Shown here piece by piece: positions 7,897 to 15,588 of a stretch of 36,539 nucleotides of DNA. Each line of letters begins with the position of its first letter. The first letter of the stretch is position 1. Source of the DNA: Thermotogae bacterium. Lineage in GTDB: Bacteria > Thermotogota > Thermotogae > Petrotogales > Petrotogaceae. A program made the position numbers and the translations under genes. The DNA is taken from positions 1 through 36,539 of the forward strand of contig JAKJGQ010000008.1 in the NCBI GenBank assembly GCA_022704305.1, given 5' to 3'. The notes beneath the pieces were generated by a model that was not told the origin of the DNA, searched no databases, and saw only the letters and a list, made by a program, of their open reading frames with translations.

Positions 7897-8594
7897 TAAA
7901 AGAAATAATTTCTGTAAGATATTCTGTTAAACAGGTATATGTAAGCAATTCCAAAAATACAGATAAAGAACTTGCCAGTATTGTCCAGAAAGCAAAGTCG
8001 AATGGTTATTCTGTTTCGTATGTATCAGATGATAATCTTAAAAATCTTGTAAATTATGATAAGCATCAGGGAGTTGTAATAGATATTGGAAAAGATTATG
8101 AATATTATGACACAGATTATCTTGAGAAAAAAAAGGAAAATGCTTTTATCGTGATGCTTGATCAGATACAGGATCCGCAAAACTTTGGGGCAATAATCAG
8201 ATCAGCTGTGGCATGTGGTGCCGATGCTATTGTTATTCCCAAAGATAACTCATGTGAAGTAACTGCTGCCGTTATAAAAGTTTCTGCAGGACAGATATTT
8301 AAAATTCCAATCATAAGAGTGGTTAATCTTTCCCGTACTGTAGAGTACCTGAAAGAAAAAAATTATTGGATATTTGCTGCTGATATGAACGGAAAAAACT
8401 ACTATGATAACGATTTTAAAGGAAATATATGTCTCATCTTAGGAAATGAAGGTTCTGGTATAAGAGAAAAACTAAGGGAAAAAGCTGATTTTATTGTATC
8501 TATTCCTATGTATAACAGTGTAGAATCGTTAAATGTATCGGTAAGTGCCGGGATAATAATGTTTGAGGCTGCAAAGCAGCGTCATGGCATATGA
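7872..8594 (+). CDS. rlmB: TrmH/RlmB-family RNA 2'-O-methyltransferase
   Basis: A 240-aa SPOUT methyltransferase. The N-terminal substrate-binding domain (MYIYGRNVIKEI onward) is followed by the three SPOUT motifs: NFGAIIRSA, LILGNEGSGI and IPMYNSVESLNVSVSAG, which form the knotted S-adenosylmethionine site. RlmB methylates G2251 of 23S rRNA (E. coli numbering), but related TrmH-type enzymes modify other sites, so the exact target is inferred. The start at 7872 lies inside mrnC and is preceded by GAGGTGAT at 7857-7864 with 7-nt spacing. The stop overlaps the mutL start (ATGA). Confidence 0.92.
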   Translation: MYIYGRNVIKEIISVRYSVKQVYVSNSKNTDKELASIVQKAKSNGYSVSYVSDDNLKNLVNYDKHQGVVIDIGKDYEYYDTDYLEKKKENAFIVMLDQIQDPQNFGAIIRSAVACGADAIVIPKDNSCEVTAAVIKVSAGQIFKIPIIRVVNLSRTVEYLKEKNYWIFAADMNGKNYYDNDFKGNICLILGNEGSGIREKLREKADFIVSIPMYNSVESLNVSVSAGIIMFEAAKQRHGI

Positions 8595-10393
8595 AAAGTA
8601 TAATACACGAGCTTGCACAGGAAGTAGTTGTTAAGATTGCTGCCGGCGAAGTGATAACTGGTACTTTTGCAGTTATGAAAGAACTGCTTGAAAATTCTGC
8701 AGATGCTCATGCCGATGACATAAAAGCTGAGATAAAGAACGGCGGCAAATCCCTTATAAAGCTTTCTGATAATGGCTGTGGGATGAGTCTTGAGGATATT
8801 TATAAGTCTGTAAAGCCTCACGCTACAAGCAAGATTTCTTCAGCGGAGGATCTCTATAAAATACAGACATTCGGTTTCAGAGGAGAGGCACTTTCTTCAA
8901 TATGTCAGGTTTCAAGAATGAGTATAAGTTCAAGACCTTTGCAAGAAGAAGTAGGCCATAAAGTAATCTTTATTGCTGGAAAAGTTGTTTCTGAATCTGT
9001 TGTAAATATGAATCCAGGAACTGTTATTGAGATTGAGGATATATTTTTTAATATTCCTGCCAGAAGGAAATTTTTAAAGAGTGATTCTGCAGAAGGGCGT
9101 ATGACTACAGAAATAATTGAAAAATTTATTCTTTCAAATATGGTTTCTCTTTCGTATGTGCGTGATGGAAAGAGTATTTACGAGGTAAGAAAAGATGATG
9201 ACCTTCAAACAAGACTTAGAAAGGTTTTTCCAGAGCTGAAAGCTGATGATATTATTTTTTTTGAAGAAGAAGGACAGTGGATCAAGGCTCATGGCTACAT
9301 TACCAAACCAATAATAGCAAGGCTTAATAGAACAGGACAGATTTTTTTTGTAAATAACAGATATGTGAGATCTGCCGAACTATTCTCTGTTTTTGAAGGA
9401 GCTTATTCGGGTATGCTTCAAACAGGAAAACATCCGTATTGTGCTGTTTTTATTGACGTACTTCCTCAGGAAGTAGATGTAAATGTTCATCCGCAGAAAC
9501 TAGAAGTAAAGTTTTCTGATCAGGCAAGTGTTAATAAGCTCCTGATAAAAGCGCTTAAAAGTGCGCTAGAGCATAAAGTGAAGTTTACCCTGAATCTTAT
9601 AAAAGAAGATGTTCAGCCTTATATTCAGATTCAGAAACAGGAAAATGATTCTTCAGCAAATGTTTTAAAAACATCTGCCCCAGTAACCAATCATGAGCCA
9701 ATGCGGACACAAGAGAGGTTTTTTCAAAGGTCTTATGATAAGCTATCGGAAAGTAATACGTATGTAAGTAAAAATCAATCAGATATTATTCTTGCTCAGG
9801 CTTCAAAAACTCCAGAGTATGAACCAGAATATTCGCCCAAAATAATTGGATTCCTTTCAGAAAGATACATAATAAGCGAAGAAAATGGAAAAATGATTCT
9901 TACAGATTTTCATGCCGCACATGAAAGAATTTTATACGAAGAATTTAAAAAAGATTTTTTTGAGAAGGGAAGCATTTCCTGTCAGTATCTTATACTTCCC
10001 GAACAGATAGAACTTGACAAAACTTCCCTGGAGTATCTTGCAGAAAATGCAGCAAAAATAAAGAATTTTGGTATTGACTTGGATATACATGAAGATGGAA
10101 AGCTTTTAGTAAAAGCTCTTCCGCATTCGTTGGAAAAAAGAGATATTCAGGGACTTTTGGGAGAAGTGGTGGCTATTTTGCGCCTTCATGGAATTGAACC
10201 TATAGAGAAGATATTTGAAGATATTCTGGCGACAATGGCTTGTAGGGCTGCGGTAAAGACGAACGATGATTTCGTCGGGGCACAGACTCTTTTGGAGCAG
10301 GTACATAAAAGAGGGCTTAAGACATGTCCTCATGGAAGACCAATTAGCATGGAACTGGAAGTAAAAAAGATCGATTCCTATTTTGGAAGATAA
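8591..10393 (+). CDS. mutL: DNA mismatch repair protein MutL
   Basis: A 600-aa MutL. The N-terminal GHKL ATPase shows IAAGEV, KELLENSADA (general base Glu31, Mg-binding Asn35), DNGCGM, FGFRGEAL and IPARRKFLK. A variable linker covers about residues 335-415. The C-terminal endonuclease motif DFHAAHERILYE is at 439-450 (canonical DQHA-x2-E-x4-E, with Q replaced by F), followed by ACRAAVK and CPHGRP at 579-584. It should therefore nick DNA, like MutL of species without MutH. In the first motif TGTF replaces the usual RPA after GEV. The start overlaps the rlmB stop and has no good Shine-Dalgarno, so it is probably translated by coupling. No mutS is in the window. Last gene of the operon. Confidence 0.97.
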   Translation: MKSIIHELAQEVVVKIAAGEVITGTFAVMKELLENSADAHADDIKAEIKNGGKSLIKLSDNGCGMSLEDIYKSVKPHATSKISSAEDLYKIQTFGFRGEALSSICQVSRMSISSRPLQEEVGHKVIFIAGKVVSESVVNMNPGTVIEIEDIFFNIPARRKFLKSDSAEGRMTTEIIEKFILSNMVSLSYVRDGKSIYEVRKDDDLQTRLRKVFPELKADDIIFFEEEGQWIKAHGYITKPIIARLNRTGQIFFVNNRYVRSAELFSVFEGAYSGMLQTGKHPYCAVFIDVLPQEVDVNVHPQKLEVKFSDQASVNKLLIKALKSALEHKVKFTLNLIKEDVQPYIQIQKQENDSSANVLKTSAPVTNHEPMRTQERFFQRSYDKLSESNTYVSKNQSDIILAQASKTPEYEPEYSPKIIGFLSERYIISEENGKMILTDFHAAHERILYEEFKKDFFEKGSISCQYLILPEQIELDKTSLEYLAENAAKIKNFGIDLDIHEDGKLLVKALPHSLEKRDIQGLLGEVVAILRLHGIEPIEKIFEDILATMACRAAVKTNDDFVGAQTLLEQVHKRGLKTCPHGRPISMELEVKKIDSYFGR

Positions 10394-10400
10394 CTTTCTT

Positions 10401-10438
10401 AAAATAACGCGCACCTCTTATGAGGTACGCGTTATTTT
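10401..10438. terminator. Bidirectional terminator between mutL and the beta-glycosidase gene
   Basis: An 11-bp perfect stem pairs AAAATAACGCG (10401-10411) with CGCGTTATTTT (10428-10438). After one mismatch it continues with ACCTC/GAGGT around the loop TTAT. The AAAA and TTTT ends supply a U-tract on both strands. It also contains the stop codon of the converging minus-strand gene. Confidence 0.92.
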
Positions 10439-11703
10439 ATAAACTTAAGAGTACTTTCTTCAATTTTATTATCAGAAGCTATTTTTGAATATATCTTGGC
10501 AGAGTTTCTCATATAGAGCACATTGTTGTTATAATCTGTTTGCAGCAGACCAAACCGCATGCTGTTTCCCTCAACCCATTCAAAATTATCCATAAGTGAC
10601 CAATACATATACCCCATCACGTTTGCCCCTTCTTTCATGGCCTGGTTTATCGAATAAAGGGCACTGACAATATATGCTGTCCTGTACCTGTCCTCTGAAT
10701 CAGCTATTCCGTTTTCAGTTATCATGAGCGGCTTATGATAACGCTTACTGAATCTGTCAACTACTTCATAAAGACCCTGGGGATAGTAGTGCCAGCCGAT
10801 ATCTGTTTTCATTCCTTCTTTAGTTTTAGTTTCAATATTTTTCTTATTAATATGTATAAATCTTTTAGTATAGTAATTTATGCCTATAAAATCAAAATCA
10901 GAAGAAAAGGAGTACTTTTCGTTTTTACCAAAAGGTTTTGCAAACTTGCCATCAAGTATAGAATCAATGAAAGCATGGTCAAAGTATCTCTGGATAGTCC
11001 TACTAGCTATAATATCAATAGGGGAAAAAGAAAGATATGGGCGGTAAACAGCAGTATGCTTGGCAACAGATATTTTGGCATTAGGATTTATTTTTTTAAT
11101 TATTTTGTAAGCTTCATCATAAGCCACAAGAAGATTTCTGACAACTGCCATCCCGGCATTCCAGTCTTTTTTCCCTGGGGGCCAAGAACCATCAATATAA
11201 GAGGTGAAAGCATATACTATAGGTTCGTTTATAACAGTATAATACTGTACCTTTTCTTTAAAAGCAGAAACCATTTTTTCAACAAATTTTAGGAAAAAAC
11301 TTATGTTTTCAGGTTTTTCAAATGCACCTTTGTTATAAAACCACAAGGGGTTCACAAAATGGTGCAAAGTTACCACAGGTTCTATTCTTTTTGAAAGAAG
11401 TATATCAACTATTTTACAGTACCTCTGTAAATGATTCTCGCAAAAAGAATTCTCGTCAGGCTGTATTTTTGCCCATTCAACTGAAAATCTGTAGGCGTTG
11501 AGGTTCAGATCGGAAAGAAAAGTTATATCTCTTTCATAATACTTCTCCGACTGACAGCCCGGATCAGAAGAAGAGTTATCTTTTATCTTTCCTTTTTTTT
11601 CCCATTCATACCAATCACTGTTGTAATTAGCCCCTTCTATTTGATGAGATGCTGTTGCAGCTCCCCATAAAAACCCTTCTGGGAAGTGTACTGTAGCGGA
11701 CAT
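10432..11703 (-). CDS. Glycoside hydrolase family 1 beta-glycosidase
   Basis: A 423-aa GH1 enzyme, probably cytoplasmic as no signal peptide is seen. It hydrolyses beta-linked glucosides or galactosides by a retaining mechanism. The N-terminal FPEGFLWGAATASHQIEG is the family signature. The acid/base is Glu160 in TVINEP and the nucleophile is Glu330 in MITENG. YWSLMDNFEW is the aglycone-side motif near the C-terminus. Length is near the 420-450 usual for the family; substrate preference cannot be read. AGGGGGGAT precedes the ATG by 4-5 nt. A TATAAT on the minus strand at 11748-11753 could be its own promoter, but no good -35 accompanies it. Downstream of the DUF1576 pair on the same strand. 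Confidence 0.94.
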   Translation of the reverse strand: MSATVHFPEGFLWGAATASHQIEGANYNSDWYEWEKKGKIKDNSSSDPGCQSEKYYERDITFLSDLNLNAYRFSVEWAKIQPDENSFCENHLQRYCKIVDILLSKRIEPVVTLHHFVNPLWFYNKGAFEKPENISFFLKFVEKMVSAFKEKVQYYTVINEPIVYAFTSYIDGSWPPGKKDWNAGMAVVRNLLVAYDEAYKIIKKINPNAKISVAKHTAVYRPYLSFSPIDIIASRTIQRYFDHAFIDSILDGKFAKPFGKNEKYSFSSDFDFIGINYYTKRFIHINKKNIETKTKEGMKTDIGWHYYPQGLYEVVDRFSKRYHKPLMITENGIADSEDRYRTAYIVSALYSINQAMKEGANVMGYMYWSLMDNFEWVEGNSMRFGLLQTDYNNNVLYMRNSAKIYSKIASDNKIEESTLKFIK

Positions 11704-11747
11704 TCCAATCCCCCCTAATTCTCTATGAAACTCCCCAATATAATTTT

Positions 11748-11753
11748 ATTATA
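11748..11753 (-). promoter_or_regulatory. Possible -10 element for the beta-glycosidase gene
   Basis: TATAAT on the minus strand, 45 nt before the start codon, in an AT-rich spacer. At 17 bp the -35 position reads TATTAA, a poor match, and there is no extended -10. Tentative. Confidence 0.35.
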
Positions 11754-11799
11754 CTACATTTATCAAAAATTTAATAATCAAAAGTATAAGAACAATTTT

Positions 11800-12141
11800 T
11801 TATTTTTTCCGTACAAGTTTTATGACAAGTTCATTGTTTTCTGCTTTTACCTCAGCAGAGTCTATCATCAAACCTATAAGGTTAAGTTCATTTTCTTCAC
11901 TGTTGGTTCCTGCAAGATTCCAGTAGTAGTCGCTTATTTCTTCGTGCCTTCCTGGTGTAAGAAGTTTTTTTAATTCTGCAATATTTTCGGAGTTAATATG
12001 TGAGCATGCAGATCTTATAGTAATTTCGAATCCTAAAATATTCTCTTTTAATTCAAGGGTAAGAGCATGGGAGCATCTTAAAAACATGTAATTGAGGAGT
12101 TCGTTGGCTATTCGCAGTACTTTAATACGCTCAGTGTTCAT
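11800..12141 (-). CDS. Small protein of unknown function paired with the DUF1576 gene
   Basis: A 113-aa soluble protein that I do not recognise. It begins NTERIKVLRIANELLNYMF and ends with an alternating helix-strand pattern (ELNLIGLMIDSAEVKAENN, then LVIKLVRKK). That is vaguely like the small GHKL or anti-sigma-type folds, but no ATP-binding N or G box can be seen, so no function is proposed. The open frame reaches 12159, but AAAGGAGGGGA at 12145-12155 places the start at ATG 12141. It overlaps the end of the DUF1576 gene by 11 nt, so the two are translationally coupled and probably work together. Confidence 0.72.
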   Translation of the reverse strand: MNTERIKVLRIANELLNYMFLRCSHALTLELKENILGFEITIRSACSHINSENIAELKKLLTPGRHEEISDYYWNLAGTNSEENELNLIGLMIDSAEVKAENNELVIKLVRKK

Positions 12142-13393
12142 CTTTTCCCCTCCTTTCAAAAGCTTGTATTATAGGAAGCAAAAAGGCAGCAACTAATCCG
12201 CCGGAAAAACCGTTATTATATAAGTTCATTCCTCCATGTAGGTATCCGAGATTTGTAACCAGTGATGAATGAAGAAAACCTGCTATAATTCCCCAAAAGA
12301 TGCCGAATTCGCCTGCGATAGGGGCCAGAGTAGTTCCGAACAAAGCTGCGAGTACCATATTGGGATCATGAATATCATACATATTGGTGATACTTCCAAG
12401 AAAGACGCCTAAAAATATGGGAATTATATTGCGCAGATGTTTTCCAAAAGCACCAAAACCTACTATTGTAAATATTCCTCCTATAGTCGGACCATTTAGG
12501 GCGGCACCCGTAAGGAGAACGTATGAAGTAGCAGCTAATCCAACAGATCCCATATTTATAAGTGTTTTTTCCATTCCTTCAAGTAGAACAAAGTCAGTTA
12601 CAAGTCTGCCGGAATAAGTTGATATTTTTTTTACTCCGGAGAAAGAATTTTTATTGTATCTGTAACCCATGTATATCATTACTAAAAACAACACATAAAG
12701 ATAGATTCCTAATAGAACATTATTTCCGCTGGACCAGAGTATTCTTGGTTCGAAAGAATATCCGTATGCACGTAGAATAGATACTAAAAAGGTTGCTATT
12801 ATGCCAGCGGTGAATCCGACGTTGTATAGATTATATCCACGATGGAAGGAAAGAAAGTACGAAGAAAGCGGAGGCAACAAAAAACCTAGAAAGGTAGATG
12901 TGATGAAAGCAAGAATAAGATTTAAAAAGGATGGAAGTGCATCACTAAAAATTATCTGGGTTATTATCGGAGAAAGACTTGTACCAAAAAATGCAATATA
13001 AACATATTTTCTGAATGATTCTTTTCTAATTTTTGAATATATAAAAACTCCTATTATTACAAACCATACATTGAAAATATTTTTTCCAAATAATGAAAAG
13101 CCGCTTAAGGTCCATAAACTGGCAATAGAAACTCCTGTTATCTCGACTTTAGCTTTTTTAAGAATCATTATTGCAGCCATGGTGACTATTCCACAGTTCA
13201 AAAAAGCAGCACCAATACCTGACAGTTTTATGTAATCTACTATAAGGAAATCAGGTTCTGTAATTATTCTGAAGATATCATCAAAAAATGTCTCATAGTT
13301 GGAAAATAAGAGACCGAAGATAATAAATGAAAAGGCGTATGTTTTGAGGATGAAAAATCTTTTTTCATTGTCGATGTAAGTTTCGTCTGCCAT
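12131..13393 (-). CDS. DUF1576-family polytopic membrane protein
   Basis: A 420-aa integral membrane protein with roughly ten or more hydrophobic segments, matching what I know as DUF1576. Two similar blocks occur about 200 residues apart: HRGYNLYNVGFTAGIIA and HGGMNLYNNGFSGGLVA, each followed by a hydrophobic helix ending near a proline or isoleucine. This internal duplication suggests a transporter-like fold of two repeated halves. The substrate is unknown. The frame runs up to 13453, but TTTGGAGGTG at 13398-13407 selects the ATG at 13393, giving MADETYIDNEKRF. The small partner gene overlaps its 3' end. A weak -10 (TACAAT, 13427-13432) lies upstream; it may instead be read from the tRNA promoter. 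Confidence 0.85.
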   Translation of the reverse strand: MADETYIDNEKRFFILKTYAFSFIIFGLLFSNYETFFDDIFRIITEPDFLIVDYIKLSGIGAAFLNCGIVTMAAIMILKKAKVEITGVSIASLWTLSGFSLFGKNIFNVWFVIIGVFIYSKIRKESFRKYVYIAFFGTSLSPIITQIIFSDALPSFLNLILAFITSTFLGFLLPPLSSYFLSFHRGYNLYNVGFTAGIIATFLVSILRAYGYSFEPRILWSSGNNVLLGIYLYVLFLVMIYMGYRYNKNSFSGVKKISTYSGRLVTDFVLLEGMEKTLINMGSVGLAATSYVLLTGAALNGPTIGGIFTIVGFGAFGKHLRNIIPIFLGVFLGSITNMYDIHDPNMVLAALFGTTLAPIAGEFGIFWGIIAGFLHSSLVTNLGYLHGGMNLYNNGFSGGLVAAFLLPIIQAFERRGKDEH

Positions 13394-13499
13394 AAACACC
13401 TCCAAATTAAAGTTACTTTTTTCACAATTGTAACCAAAACTTAAAAAATACATTAATTTTCACATAACAGTAGACAGAAAACTATATTTAAACAGAAAC

Positions 13500-13576
13500 T
13501 GGCGTGCCTGGCCGGAATTGAACCGGCAATCTTTGGATCCGCAGTCCAATGCTCTATCCAATTGAGCCACAGGCAC
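13500..13576 (-). tRNA. tRNA-Arg (anticodon GCG)
   Basis: A 77-nt cloverleaf with CCA encoded (13500-13502). The acceptor stem pairs GTGCCTG with CAGGCAC, the D arm is GCTC/GAGC, and the anticodon stem TTGGA/TCCAA holds the loop CTGCGGA, so the anticodon is GCG. The T arm is GCCGG/CCGGC. The anticodon reads arginine CGC and, by wobble, CGU. Most bacteria instead use ACG with A34 deaminated to inosine. It follows tRNA-Ser by 14 nt in the same transcript. Confidence 0.95.
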
Positions 13577-13590
13577 GGACATATAAAAAA

Positions 13591-13679
13591 TGGCGGAGAG
13601 AGAGGGATTCGGACCCTCGGTAGGAAACTCCTACACTTGCTTAGCAGGCAAGCGCCTTCGACCTCTCGGCCATCTCTCC
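13591..13679 (-). tRNA. tRNA-Ser (anticodon GCU)
   Basis: An 89-nt type II tRNA with encoded CCA (13591-13593) and the long variable arm typical of serine tRNAs (TGTAGGAGTTTCCTACC). The acceptor stem is GGAGAGA/TCTCTCC. The anticodon stem CTTGC/GCAAG holds the loop CTGCTAA, giving GCU, which reads AGC and AGU. It is the first tRNA after the consensus promoter at 13699-13727. Confidence 0.96.
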
Positions 13680-13698
13680 GTCTGTTCAACACTTGAAT

Positions 13699-13727
13699 AT
13701 TATAACATCAAAGGTAGTTATTGTCAA
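13699..13727 (-). promoter_or_regulatory. Perfect sigma-70 promoter for the tRNA pair
   Basis: On the minus strand TTGACA (13722-13727), 17 bp, TATAAT (13699-13704): an exact consensus. It starts transcription about 10-15 nt before tRNA-Ser, and the transcript may continue into the DUF1576 gene since no terminator is seen after tRNA-Arg. Confidence 0.9.
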
Positions 13728-13742
13728 GACTCAGGAAATCTT

Positions 13743-15476
13743 TCAGTCTAAAATACTCGTAGGATTATAGCCATTAAGTTTCTCAATGGCAAAGTCTACA
13801 ATTTTATCAATATCGTCTATGCTAAGCATAAAACCTTGCTTTTCATTTCTTAGTTTAATTTCTACTTTTCCTTCTTTTACTCCTTTCCCTGCTATAATCT
13901 TAAGAGGAATTCCTATAAGGTCAATATCTTTAAATTTGAAACCTGGAGATTCTGTTCTATCGTCTAGTATGACATCTATGTTTTTTTCAAGCAGTGCACT
14001 GTAAATTTTTTCTGCTGTCTGTACCATGGCTGTATCGCTCATTGATACAGGAACAACAGCTATCTTATACGGTGCTATACTTACAGGCCATAAAATACCG
14101 TTTTCATCATGCAGCTGTTCTACAACAGCACCCATAGTTCTTGAAATTCCCCAACCATAACATCCCATTATGTAGGGATGGGGATTTCCTGTTTCATCAG
14201 TGTAATAGGCTTGCATGCTTGAGGAATACTTTGTTCCCAGTTTGAAAACCTGACCCACTTCAATACCGCGTGCCTGTTTGAGAGGTTTCTTACAATGAGG
14301 ACAATTTTCTCCGGCTTTAACTACACGTAGATCGCTATACTTGCCGACAGTGAAGTCTCTTCCGATATTAGCGTTGATAAAGTGCTTATCTTTTTCCATT
14401 CCTCCGACTACAAAATTCATGAGAGGTTTAACCGAATCATCTGCTATTATCTGTGGGCCTTTTAAGCCAACAGGTCCGATAAAACCTATTTCCACGCCAA
14501 AAGTATTTTTGATATCCATAGGATCACCCATATCTATAGTCTGATCCTGAAAAACGGCTCGTACTTTCGAGAGATTGATTTCATAATCCCCTCTTATAAG
14601 AGCAAGAACCCAGCCATTTCGGCCTTTAAGCAAAAGCGATTTTACAATTTTTTCAAGCGGGACGTTAAGAAAATGAGCAACCTGCTCAATGGTCTTAACA
14701 TTTGGGGTATCCTTAAGCTCGATGCTTTTCTTTTCTTCGTTTTGTGAAGAAAATTCTGTAATTGCAGTAGCTTTTTCATCGGTTGCGGAGTATCCACACT
14801 CGTCGCAATAAAAAATAGTGCTTTCACCAGTCTTGGCAAGAACCTGAAATTCATGTGAGCCGCTGCCTCCAATTGCACCAGAATCGGCTTCAACTATGGA
14901 GTAAGCAGCTCCAAGTCTTTTTACTATTCTTTCGTAAGCAGAATAAAAATCTTTATATGACTCATCAAGAGACTCCTGAGAAGTATGAAAGGAGTAAGCA
15001 TCTTTCATGATAAACTCTCTTGCTCTGAGCACTCCGAATCTCGGTCTTATTTCGTCCCTATATTTATTGGCAATTTGATAAAGACTTATTGGAAGCTGTT
15101 TATACGAGCGCAATTCGTTTTTTACTATATAGGTTATCATCTCTTCGTGGGTTGGACCCAAGGTAAAGTCCCTGTTATGCCTGTCATTAAGTTTCATCAT
15201 TTCAGGTCCGTAATCGTCCCATCTGCCCGTAGTTTTCCAAAGTTCAGCAGGCTGTATTATAGGCATCATAGTTTCCTGGCACTGTATGCTTTCCATTTCC
15301 TGTCTGACGATCTCCTCAATCTTCTTAATTACTCTAAAACCCAAGGGTAAATAAGTATACACCCCGGCGGCTACCTTACGTATAAAACCTCCCCGTATAA
15401 GAAGTTCGAGGCTTTTTATATCCGCATCTGCAGGAGCCTCTTTAAGTGTAGGTGCATATAGTTTGGAAAATCTCAA
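13743..15476 (-). CDS. proS: Prolyl-tRNA synthetase
   Basis: A class II aminoacyl-tRNA synthetase that charges tRNA-Pro. The 577-aa length, with a YbaK-like editing insertion in the middle (about residues 225-395), is the long bacterial type. Motifs: [14 protein letters not shown] at the start, motif 1 near [18 protein letters not shown], motif 2 [17 protein letters not shown], motif 3 [14 protein letters not shown]. The C-terminal anticodon domain begins near [13 protein letters not shown] at 15485 overlaps the Shine-Dalgarno AAGGGAG itself. TTG at 15476, 8 nt after GGGAG, is the better start and gives [13 protein letters not shown], which lines up with T. maritima ProS as I recall it. It is read from the leftward extended -10 at 15508. 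Confidence 0.96.
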   Translation of the reverse strand: MRFSKLYAPTLKEAPADADIKSLELLIRGGFIRKVAAGVYTYLPLGFRVIKKIEEIVRQEMESIQCQETMMPIIQPAELWKTTGRWDDYGPEMMKLNDRHNRDFTLGPTHEEMITYIVKNELRSYKQLPISLYQIANKYRDEIRPRFGVLRAREFIMKDAYSFHTSQESLDESYKDFYSAYERIVKRLGAAYSIVEADSGAIGGSGSHEFQVLAKTGESTIFYCDECGYSATDEKATAITEFSSQNEEKKSIELKDTPNVKTIEQVAHFLNVPLEKIVKSLLLKGRNGWVLALIRGDYEINLSKVRAVFQDQTIDMGDPMDIKNTFGVEIGFIGPVGLKGPQIIADDSVKPLMNFVVGGMEKDKHFINANIGRDFTVGKYSDLRVVKAGENCPHCKKPLKQARGIEVGQVFKLGTKYSSSMQAYYTDETGNPHPYIMGCYGWGISRTMGAVVEQLHDENGILWPVSIAPYKIAVVPVSMSDTAMVQTAEKIYSALLEKNIDVILDDRTESPGFKFKDIDLIGIPLKIIAGKGVKEGKVEIKLRNEKQGFMLSIDDIDKIVDFAIEKLNGYNPTSILD

Positions 15477-15506
15477 ATTGCTCACTCCCTTAACATTTAT
15501 TTTTAC

Positions 15507-15543
15507 AATTATACCATAAGGGTATACACTTTATGGTATAATT
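15507..15543. promoter_or_regulatory. Perfect inverted repeat with divergent extended -10 promoters (proS/metG)
   Basis: AATTATACCATAA (15507-15519) and TTATGGTATAATT (15531-15543) are perfect 13-base inverted copies around an 11-bp centre. Each arm reads TGGTATAAT outward, an extended -10 (TGn-TATAAT), one toward proS (-) and one toward metG (+). Neither has a clear -35. The symmetry may be a regulator-binding site or simply two matched promoters. It is followed by no T-run, so it is not a terminator. Confidence 0.75.
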
Positions 15544-15588
15544 GTTTTAAAGAATTATAGCTTAAAAAGTTTATGGAGGTGAATCACA

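Noticed and set aside
13411-13435. A GTTAC/GTAAC inverted repeat upstream of the DUF1576 gene
   Set aside because: Arms are only 5 bp in AT-rich sequence; chance is a sufficient explanation.
13453-13692. An open frame on the minus strand across both tRNA genes
   Set aside because: It is made of tRNA sequence; the cloverleaves explain it fully.
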